Of a DNA stretch of 7,690 nt, positions 1-5,620 are shown piece after piece. The stretch's first letter is position 1. Every line of letters begins with the position of its first letter. The notes below the pieces were generated by a model, which had not been told where the DNA came from, did no database searches, and was given only the letters and a program-made list of their open reading frames with translations. A program made the position numbers and the translations under genes. The DNA is from Candidatus Sulfopaludibacter sp. SbA3 (GTDB lineage Bacteria; Acidobacteriota; Terriglobia; Bryobacterales; Bryobacteraceae), in NCBI GenBank assembly GCA_945900935.1, contig CAMDKT010000282.1, forward strand, positions 1 to 7,690. The letters run 5' to 3'.

Positions 1-1
1 A

Positions 2-265
2 CCGAACCTCATGAACTACTTGAAGGACGGTGAAAATTACGACCGGCCGTTTTGGCCGAATGCAGCCAATACGACCATTTTTGAGACAGCGGCGCCTGTT
101 ACTGAGATCCCGTGTTCATTGGCGAGCAAGCTTCGTGGGACGCCCTCTAGTTATGCAGTCTTCTGGAACGCCTGCAAGCTGTTGGCAAAGGGCGCGAGCA
201 ACAGAGAAAAAGCGGATCTGTTCGCCGGGACCGCGGCGCGGATTTATCGCCTTGACGCAATTTAG
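2..265 (+). CDS. 3' end of a possible amidohydrolase (partial, perhaps degraded)
   Basis: An open frame enters from the left edge and ends at a TAG at 263-265, giving 87 visible residues. An ATG at 11 exists, but nothing shows it is the true start. The last 35 or so residues (FWNACKLLAKGAS, then LFAGTAARIYRLD) resemble the C-terminal helix of COG3618/amidohydrolase-2 TIM-barrel hydrolases, where a GTAARxYRL-like ending is common. The G-S-D-x-P motif normally found some 45-60 residues before this end is not visible, so the gene may be diverged, rearranged or a remnant. Codon use is more balanced than in the genes from 543 onward. The assignment is from memory of the family ending only. It could also be an unrelated short frame. 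Confidence 0.35.
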   Translation, partial: PNLMNYLKDGENYDRPFWPNAANTTIFETAAPVTEIPCSLASKLRGTPSSYAVFWNACKLLAKGASNREKADLFAGTAARIYRLDAI

Positions 266-542
266 TAGCAGATGCGAATTCAGCCCAAGCCAAAGGTGCG
301 AAAGCAACTCGCGACTGCGTTCGGAGCATCGGTATCGTCGAGTTGCGGCTTGGTCAAGGCATTAATGGGAAGTTGGCATTCCAGCCGGATAGGCCCCGCC
401 GGGCGACCTAATATCTCACAATCGGGAGTGGGCTTTGAGGGGTTGTTCGACGTCTGATGGGGTTGTGCCAACGCGATGATGAGAGGCTACCTTCGGGGAA
501 TTCCTGTATGGAGTCTTTGGCAATATCGGACGATAGAGAAGC
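266..542. other. Intergenic stretch with no recognisable gene
   Basis: About 280 bases between the first frame and the PEGA-domain gene. Short frames exist on both strands (for example 272-457 plus and 280-471 minus), but their products show no domain, no signal peptide and no recognisable family. I see no tRNA-like or clear terminator structure. The region must contain the promoter of the downstream gene. A purine-rich GATAGAGAA lies directly before its ATG at 543, but I cannot point to convincing -35/-10 boxes. Confidence 0.5.
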
Positions 543-1217
543 ATGAAGCAAATCCTGCTGTTCGCGGCGGCGGTGTTGGCGGTGTGGGGACAGGAACCGG
601 TGCGGTATGGCGTGCGGGTCTACATACCCCCGATGGATGGATTGTGGAGCCAGGCGCGGACGGCGTTCCGGATTATTGGCGTGCCAATGGAAGTGGTGTG
701 GAATCGAGACGCGGCGGAGTATGAGTTGGATGGGGAAGCGACGGGGAGGATCGGGTTGCGGCTCCCGTTTGTTGAACGCGGCGCGGGACCGGAGGTGGTG
801 AATTTGCGGCTGAAGAAGGTGTCGACGGGGGAGGTGGTGTTAGCAAAGACGTTTGCAGCCGGCAAAGGGAAGCCAGGGAAGCGTCGCGCGGTTGAAGGAT
901 TCGCGACCGAGCTGGAGCGGCGGATACGGGAAGGCGGGGCGAGACGGGTAATCGAGACGACAGCAGTGGTGACGGGGGTGCGCTTCACATCGCAGCCGGG
1001 GAGCGCGGAACTCGAAGTGGACGGAGTGTATTTTGGGGTCACGCCGACGGCGGAGTTGACCAGACTGAAGCCGGGAACGCATGTGATTGTCGTGAAGAAG
1101 TCCGGATATCAGCGATGGGAGCGGACGGTGGAATTGGCGGCTGGTGAGACACGGCTGGTGAATGCGGAGTTGGAGAAGGCGGCTGGCGGGACGTCGCGGA
1201 TTTCGGGATTGGATTAG
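543..1217 (+). CDS. Exported PEGA-domain protein
   Basis: The 224-residue product starts with a short signal peptide (Met-Lys, a hydrophobic run of Leu, Phe and Ala, likely cleavage near residue 16, before QEPVRYG), so it probably acts in the periplasm or at the cell surface. Residues about 146-210 form a PEGA domain: VRFTSQPGSAELEVDG, then GVTP, a LKPGTH turn, KKSGYQRWERTVELAAGE and VNAEL. PEGA domains are small beta-sandwich modules found in surface and S-layer-related proteins and at the ends of signalling proteins; they have no known catalytic role. The segment between (residues 20-140) is not recognised; it has alternating charged strands and an Arg/Glu-rich helix around 115-133. The ATG at 543 is chosen because it gives the signal peptide. 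A Shine-Dalgarno sequence is weak (GAGAA close to the ATG). The gene converges on the sulfatase with 3 bp between stops, so their transcripts probably overlap. Confidence 0.85.
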   Translation: MKQILLFAAAVLAVWGQEPVRYGVRVYIPPMDGLWSQARTAFRIIGVPMEVVWNRDAAEYELDGEATGRIGLRLPFVERGAGPEVVNLRLKKVSTGEVVLAKTFAAGKGKPGKRRAVEGFATELERRIREGGARRVIETTAVVTGVRFTSQPGSAELEVDGVYFGVTPTAELTRLKPGTHVIVVKKSGYQRWERTVELAAGETRLVNAELEKAAGGTSRISGLD

Positions 1218-1220
1218 GGA

Positions 1221-2720
1221 TTAGACGGGGAAGTTGGGGGAGCGGGGGATGGCTTCTTTGCGGGTTTGCAGGCGGCCGCCTTTGACCCATTTTTCGCCTC
1301 GGACTTCGAGATGGCTGGTCATGCGCTGGCGCCATCGTCTCAGGGTTGGCTCGGCGTTTTGGTCCATGGCCAGATCGTTTATTTCGCCGGGGTCCTTCGA
1401 TAGATCGAAGAGTTGTTCCTGGCCGTGGTAGGCGTGGTAGATGTACTTTGTCTTGCCGTCGGTGAAGGCGTTCCAGTTGTTTTCGATGCTGTAACAGACG
1501 CCGTGTTCGAGATCGATGGCGTCGCGCCAGGCGGCGTTTTTGTTGCGGGCGAGGGTTAACAGGCTGGCACCGTCGAGTTTATTCTTGGGGGCGGTGTTCG
1601 CAGCGTCGAGGAATGTTGGGAGGATGTCGCGGAGTTCGACGGGCTTGTCGATGACTTGGCCGCGTTTGGTTGCAATCAGGCCTTTAGGCCAGCGGAGTGC
1701 CATGGGGATTCGAGCCGAGGATTCGTAGGCGTAGGACTTGCGCCAGAGGTTGTGGTCGCCGGTCATATCGCCGTGATCGGAGGTGAAGACGATTAGCGTT
1801 TCTTCGAGCCAGCCTCGCTTTTCGAGGGCTTCGAGGATGCGGCCGATTTGCTCGTCGATGAATGAGATGGAGCCGTAGTAGCCTTGGCGGGAGGCGCGGA
1901 CTTGCTGTTCGCCGAGGGCGCCGCACCAGATGTCGTCTCTGTCGCTGTTTCGTTTTTCGAATTTTTGGGCCCATTTGCCGATGTTGGCTTTGGGGAGGTT
2001 GGCGTCTTTGTATTGATCCATGAAGCGCTGGGGGGGATCGTAGGGGCTGTGGGGACGGGCGAAGGACACCTTGAGGAAAAAGGGTTCGGGGCGGTTGTAG
2101 CCATTGAGGAAGTTGACGGCGGCCTGGCCGGTCCAATGGGTGGGGTGGAGATTTTCGGGGAGGACGTAGGGTTTGGCGGGGTAGTCGTTGAAGCCGACAC
2201 CGGTGGCATCCGGGTTCAAATGGGGAGCTTGGGAGTAGAACCAGGCGCGGTAGTCAGAGCGGAATTCGGGGTTGGCGGCGCGGCTGCTTTCATCGAGGAT
2301 GGTCTGGTGGAAACCGTGGAGGGCGCGTTGGGGGTTGTAGTGCATTTTGCCGATGCCGGTGGTGTAGTAGCCGGCGTCGCGGAGGGCCTGGGGTTTCATT
2401 TGCGGGTATTTGGGAGCCATGCCGACCATGTGCAACATGCCGTGGTTCCAGGGGGCGAGGCCTGTTAAGAGAGCGGTGCGGGCGGGGGTGCAAGTGGGGG
2501 TGCTGGAGTAGGCGCGGGAGAAGCGGGCACCTTCGTTGCCGATGCGGTCGATGTTTGGGGTGTGGATGGCTTTGTTGCCGTCGGCATGGGTGCAGTCGCC
2601 GCGGTGTTGGTCGTCCATGATGAAGAGGATGTTGGGGCGGGCGGATTGGCGGGGCTGGGCTTGTAAGAAAGCCGGGGCGAGTACGGATTTGAGGGCGGCG
2701 CGACGGGTTTGTTGGGTCAC
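1221..2720 (-). CDS. Formylglycine-dependent sulfatase, Tat-exported
   Basis: The product (499 residues from a GTG at 2720) is a type I sulfatase, which hydrolyses sulfate esters, often on polysaccharides. Visible motifs: metal-binding Asp pair in FIMDDQ (residues 36-37); C-T-P-A-R at 77-81 followed by TALLTG, the C-x-P-x-R signature whose Cys is oxidised to formylglycine; GIGKMH with Lys125 and His127; RPHSPYDPP with His224; SDHGD with Asp315 and His316; and a typical C-terminal part ending in YHGQEQLFDLSKDPGE. The N-terminus T-R-R-A-A-L-K followed by a hydrophobic stretch and a Gln-Ala-Gln site fits a twin-arginine signal. No in-frame ATG precedes the body. GTG codons at 2747 and inside the tandem repeat (2804) would lengthen the protein, but 2720 places the twin Arg near the N-terminus as expected. 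No Shine-Dalgarno is clear for any choice. No maturase gene lies in the window. The substrate cannot be told. Codons are C-ending, the mirror of the plus-strand genes. Confidence 0.93.
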   Translation of the reverse strand: MTQQTRRAALKSVLAPAFLQAQPRQSARPNILFIMDDQHRGDCTHADGNKAIHTPNIDRIGNEGARFSRAYSSTPTCTPARTALLTGLAPWNHGMLHMVGMAPKYPQMKPQALRDAGYYTTGIGKMHYNPQRALHGFHQTILDESSRAANPEFRSDYRAWFYSQAPHLNPDATGVGFNDYPAKPYVLPENLHPTHWTGQAAVNFLNGYNRPEPFFLKVSFARPHSPYDPPQRFMDQYKDANLPKANIGKWAQKFEKRNSDRDDIWCGALGEQQVRASRQGYYGSISFIDEQIGRILEALEKRGWLEETLIVFTSDHGDMTGDHNLWRKSYAYESSARIPMALRWPKGLIATKRGQVIDKPVELRDILPTFLDAANTAPKNKLDGASLLTLARNKNAAWRDAIDLEHGVCYSIENNWNAFTDGKTKYIYHAYHGQEQLFDLSKDPGEINDLAMDQNAEPTLRRWRQRMTSHLEVRGEKWVKGGRLQTRKEAIPRSPNFPV

Positions 2721-2747
2721 AGGAACGAGGATATACCGTTTTTCCAC

Positions 2748-2757
2748 TACAATTGTA
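2748..2757. promoter_or_regulatory. Perfect 10-bp palindrome, possible operator
   Basis: TACAATTGTA reads the same on both strands and sits in the AT-rich part of the divergent intergenic region, next to the tandem repeat. A site of this size and place could bind a dimeric regulator that controls both directions. Short AT-rich palindromes also arise by chance, so this is a candidate only. Confidence 0.25.
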
Positions 2758-2765
2758 TATTTGGT

Positions 2766-2815
2766 GCCTGACACTGCCTGACACTGCCTGACACTGCCTG
2801 ACACTGGGTGACACG
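2766..2815 (+). repeat. 10-bp tandem repeat, 4 exact copies plus 1 degenerate
   Basis: Four exact head-to-tail copies of GCCTGACACT (2766-2775, 2776-2785, 2786-2795, 2796-2805) are followed by a fifth, changed copy GGGTGACACG (2806-2815). The TGACAC core is kept in all five, at 2769, 2779, 2789, 2799 and 2809. The 10-bp period places the cores on nearly the same face of the helix. The array ends 9 bp before the MBOAT start codon. The altered fifth copy contains GGTGA, a partial Shine-Dalgarno match, though 13 nt from the ATG is far. The array may be a multi-site protein-binding region, or a simple slippage repeat. Confidence 0.9.
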
Positions 2816-2824
2816 AATTAACGC

Positions 2825-4207
2825 ATGCTCCTTTCGAGCTCTGTCTACTTCTTTTTTTTAATTGGAATCTTCTTCCTGTATTGGCCGCTATCGAGGTGGC
2901 GTGCGGCGGGGCTGGGCCTGCTGTTGTTTGCCAACTACTTTTTTTACGCGAAGTGGGATTTGTTCTATTTGGCGTTGATTCCGCTGGCTTCTTCGGTGGA
3001 TTTTACGATTGGGCATTTCCTGGGCAGGGTGCAGGGGGCGGGGCGGCGGAAGCTGTTGGTGACGCTGTCGATCGTGGTAAATCTGGGGATTTTGGCGGTC
3101 TTTAAATACGCCGGGTTCTTTTTGGAGATTGCCGGACAGCCTGCGGGCAAGTGGGAATGGACGTTTCCGCTGGGGATCTCGTTTTACTGCTTTCAGGCGC
3201 TGACATATACGATTGACATCTATCGGCGGGACGCGAAGCCGGCGGCGAGTTATCTGGCGCATTTGACAGCCGTTTCGTTCTTCCCGACGACGCTGGCAGG
3301 GCCGATTACTCGCGTTGCGGATCTGGTGAAGCAGTTGGAAAAGCCGGGGCGGGAACTGTTAGCGGCGGATGGGTCGAGGGGGTTATTTTTGATTGGCATG
3401 GGGTTGATGAAGAAGCTTCTCATCGCCGATTATTTGGGGGAGAACCTGGTGAACCGGGTATTCGATTTTCCGGGATTGTATTCGGGGGCGGAGGTGTTGA
3501 CGGGGGTCTATGCGTACGCGTTGCAGTTGTATTTCGATTTTTCTGGATATAGCGATATCGCGATCGGGTCGGCGGCGCTGCTGGGGTTGAAGCTGCCGAT
3601 GAATTTCAATCAGCCGTATTTGGCGGCGAATATCAACGATTTCTGGCGGCGGTGGCATATCAGTTTGTCGAATTGGCTGCGGGACTATCTGTTTTTTTCG
3701 CTGCCTGGGAAGCGGAACGCGGTGATGCCGTATTTGAATCTGGTGATCACGATGGCGTTGGGAGGGCTGTGGCATGGGGCGAGTTGGAACTTTGTGATCT
3801 GGGGGTTGTTGCATGGGGCGGGGCAGGCGGTTTCGCGGTTTTGGCAGAACAAGCGGGGGAAGGCCGCGGCTTGGACGCCGGTATGGTGGCGGACGTTTGT
3901 GACGGTGCAGTTTGTTTGTTTTTGTTGGATCTATTTCCGGGCGCCGTCGATAGAGCAGGCGAACTTGATGGTGGAGCGGATTGCGTCGGGGAGTTGGGGT
4001 GTGGAGAACGTTTCGGGCGGGTTGTGGACGGTTATGGCGCTGGCGCTGGCGGGGCACTATGCGCCGAAGACGTGGGTGGAGAAGCCGCTGGAGTTGTTTG
4101 TGCGGGTTCCATTTTATGCGCAGGCGGCGGTGTTGTTATTGTTGGCGGTAGCGATTCAGTACGTCGCGGCGACGGGCGCGACGCCGTTTATTTACACGAA
4201 ATTCTGA
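2825..4207 (+). CDS. MBOAT-family membrane O-acyltransferase (DltB/AlgI/PatA-like)
   Basis: A 460-residue multi-pass inner-membrane protein that in this family moves an acyl group from a cytoplasmic donor to the outer side of the membrane for transfer to a cell-envelope polymer. The N-terminus (MLLSSSVYFFFLIGIFFLYW) is the usual start of bacterial MBOAT proteins and supports the ATG at 2825. Hydrophobic segments lie at about 5-22, 28-41, 45-60, 78-98, 113-130, 146-160, 186-205, 222-245, 303-330, 358-372, 398-412 and 429-450. Family motifs: GPITRV (159-164), YFDFSGYSDIAIG (236-248), NFNQPYLAANINDFWRRWHISLS (260-282, His278) and ALGGLWHGASWNFVIWGLLHG (311-331) with the putative catalytic His317. 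Length lies between DltB (about 400) and AlgI (about 520). It is first in a compact operon: its TGA shares one base with the next ATG. The neighbouring carrier protein makes a DltB-like, carrier-fed mechanism attractive, but the acyl group is unknown. Confidence 0.95.
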   Translation: MLLSSSVYFFFLIGIFFLYWPLSRWRAAGLGLLLFANYFFYAKWDLFYLALIPLASSVDFTIGHFLGRVQGAGRRKLLVTLSIVVNLGILAVFKYAGFFLEIAGQPAGKWEWTFPLGISFYCFQALTYTIDIYRRDAKPAASYLAHLTAVSFFPTTLAGPITRVADLVKQLEKPGRELLAADGSRGLFLIGMGLMKKLLIADYLGENLVNRVFDFPGLYSGAEVLTGVYAYALQLYFDFSGYSDIAIGSAALLGLKLPMNFNQPYLAANINDFWRRWHISLSNWLRDYLFFSLPGKRNAVMPYLNLVITMALGGLWHGASWNFVIWGLLHGAGQAVSRFWQNKRGKAAAWTPVWWRTFVTVQFVCFCWIYFRAPSIEQANLMVERIASGSWGVENVSGGLWTVMALALAGHYAPKTWVEKPLELFVRVPFYAQAAVLLLLAVAIQYVAATGATPFIYTKF

Positions 4208-5580
4208 TGCGAATACCCAAGAAAACATCGTTGACACTGATCGCGCTGGCGGCGATGATGACGGCGCCGGACCTTCTGCCGGCGTTCAAGGACTATCGGA
4301 TGCTGGACTGGACGACGGTGCCGCGAGTGTTGGATTTTCAGGTGAAGGTACGGTCGGAAGATCCGGTGGCCGATGAGCAGGCGCGGCTGCGTCCGGACAC
4401 GACGCCGGAGAAGGCGGACACGCCGAAACTGGTGGATGAGAAGGGCGATTTACAGCGATTTTACGCGGTGTTGCACGCGACGGAACGGCGGGACGAGGGG
4501 GCGGTGACGCGGATTCTGCATTACGGGGATTCGCCGACGACGGCGGATTTGATTACGGCGGATGTGCGGGCGCTGTTTCAGAAAGAGTTTGGGGACGCCG
4601 GGCATGGGTTCGTGCTGTTGGCGAAGCCGTGGGCTTGGTATGGGCACCGGGGGGTGACGGTGAAGGGGTCGGGTTGGAAGATTGAACCGGCGAATACGGC
4701 AGAGTTGCGGGATGGGCAATTTGGGTTGGGGGCGGTTAGTTTCCGGGGCGGGCCGGGGGCGTCGTCCAAGATTTCTTTGAAAGACGCTGGGCATACAAAG
4801 ATTGAAGTCGCGTGGCTGTCGCAGCCGGAGGGCGGAACGTTTATGGTGGCGGCGGACGGGCAGACGTTGGGAACGGTTGATACGGCATCGCCGCTGGTTA
4901 CATCGGGTTTTCAGACGTTCACGGTGCCGGAGGGATTTCAGGAAGTCGCGATCGGGCAGGTGACGGGGCGGGTTCGATTGTATGGGGTGCGGTTGATGAA
5001 AGATACGGTGGGGGTGGAGTATAGCTCGATGGGGGTGAACGGGGCGGCGATTACGATATTGGCGCGGAATGTGGGGGAAGAGCATTGGGGGGAGCAGTTG
5101 CGGCATGTGAAGCCGGATTTGGTGGTAATCAACTATGGGACGAATGAGAGCGTCTATGCCGGTTATGTGGACACAGCGTTTGAGAGGGAACTGGTGCGGG
5201 CGGTGAAGCGGGTTCGGCAGGCGGTGCCGGAGGCGGCGATATTGATCATGAGCCCGATGGACCGCGGGCAGCGGATGCCGAGCGGGGAGATTGAGACGGT
5301 GGCGCCGATGAACCGTTTGGTGGCATTGGAGCAGAGGGTAGCGGCGGAACATGGGTGCGCGTTTTTTAATACGTTTGAAGCGATGGGGGGGCCGGGGACG
5401 ATGGGGCGGTGGTATTTGATGGAACCGCGCATGGTGGGAGCGGATCTGATTCATCCAATGCCGGCGGGAGCGAAGATTGTGGGGAATCTGTTGTACAAGT
5501 CATTGCAGGACGGGTACCGGCGGTACAAGTTGGCGTTGGCGAAGGAGAAGTTCGGAGCGCCGGGAAGTTTGAGACAATAA
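4207..5580 (+). CDS. Exported SGNH/GDSL acyltransferase or esterase, copy 1
   Basis: A 457-residue protein starting at an ATG that overlaps the MBOAT stop (TGATG), so translation is probably coupled. The open frame continues upstream to 3652, but that part lies inside the MBOAT gene in another frame and is not coding. Residues about 5-20 are hydrophobic: a signal peptide or N-terminal anchor facing the periplasm. SGNH blocks: HYGDSP (block I, Ser109), MGVNGA (block II, near Gly279), YGTNES (block III, Asn313) and DLIHP (block V, Asp413 and His416). About 165 residues separate blocks I and II, rich in beta-strand-like sequence, which suggests an inserted beta-sandwich domain as in Ape1/PatB-type peptidoglycan O-acetyl enzymes. 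Beside an MBOAT gene such proteins usually complete the transfer of the acyl group to the polymer, or remove it. The residue after the nucleophile is Pro, where the second copy has His. Residues 50-80 are a charged, Pro-rich linker. Confidence 0.87.
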   Translation: MRIPKKTSLTLIALAAMMTAPDLLPAFKDYRMLDWTTVPRVLDFQVKVRSEDPVADEQARLRPDTTPEKADTPKLVDEKGDLQRFYAVLHATERRDEGAVTRILHYGDSPTTADLITADVRALFQKEFGDAGHGFVLLAKPWAWYGHRGVTVKGSGWKIEPANTAELRDGQFGLGAVSFRGGPGASSKISLKDAGHTKIEVAWLSQPEGGTFMVAADGQTLGTVDTASPLVTSGFQTFTVPEGFQEVAIGQVTGRVRLYGVRLMKDTVGVEYSSMGVNGAAITILARNVGEEHWGEQLRHVKPDLVVINYGTNESVYAGYVDTAFERELVRAVKRVRQAVPEAAILIMSPMDRGQRMPSGEIETVAPMNRLVALEQRVAAEHGCAFFNTFEAMGGPGTMGRWYLMEPRMVGADLIHPMPAGAKIVGNLLYKSLQDGYRRYKLALAKEKFGAPGSLRQ

Positions 5581-5612
5581 AGAGTTCGTTGCAATCTGCC
5601 GAACTACTACTT

Positions 5613-5617
5613 AGGAG
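5613..5617 (+). promoter_or_regulatory. Ribosome binding site of the second SGNH gene
   Basis: AGGAG lies 3 nt before the ATG at 5621. The match is good but the spacing is shorter than the usual 5-9 nt. It is the clearest Shine-Dalgarno in the operon and fits the fact that this gene, unlike its neighbours, follows a 40-bp gap rather than an overlap. Confidence 0.55.
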
Positions 5618-5620
5618 CGA

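Larger units (their letters stand above)
2721..2824. promoter_or_regulatory. Divergent promoter region of the sulfatase and the MBOAT operon
   Basis: The only gap between the divergently transcribed sulfatase and MBOAT genes, about 104 bp, so promoters for both must lie here or in the 5' coding ends. An AT-rich patch at about 2730-2762 holds several TATA-like hexamers (TATATT at 2756-2761 on the plus strand; TATATC, read on the minus strand, at 2730-2735). None has a well-spaced -35 partner, so no specific promoter is assigned. The right half is filled by the 10-bp tandem repeat, whose units each contain CTGACA on the plus strand, 5 of 6 matches to the sigma-70 -35 consensus. The role is inferred from position. 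Confidence 0.5.

Noticed and set aside
44..59. Short hairpin with CGGCC/GGCCG arms as terminator
   Set aside because: The stem is only 5 bp, there is no U-tract, and it lies within an open frame.
1884..2468. 194-residue plus-strand frame inside the sulfatase
   Set aside because: Gly/Val/Glu-rich antisense shadow of a gene with all catalytic motifs intact.
2766..2815. CRISPR array or plasmid iterons
   Set aside because: The units are 10 bp and directly adjacent without spacers, and no replication or cas gene is present.
3383..4057. 224-residue minus-strand frame inside the MBOAT gene
   Set aside because: Basic, Pro-rich shadow product; the MBOAT motifs are clear on the plus strand.
3652..4206. 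Upstream extension of the first SGNH frame (642-residue version)
   Set aside because: It lies wholly inside the MBOAT gene in another frame, has Gly/Ala/Val-rich low-quality sequence, and the signal peptide begins at 4207.
4450..5454. 334-residue minus-strand frame
   Set aside because: Arg/His/Pro-rich shadow of the first SGNH gene caused by G-ending codons; no domain or start context.
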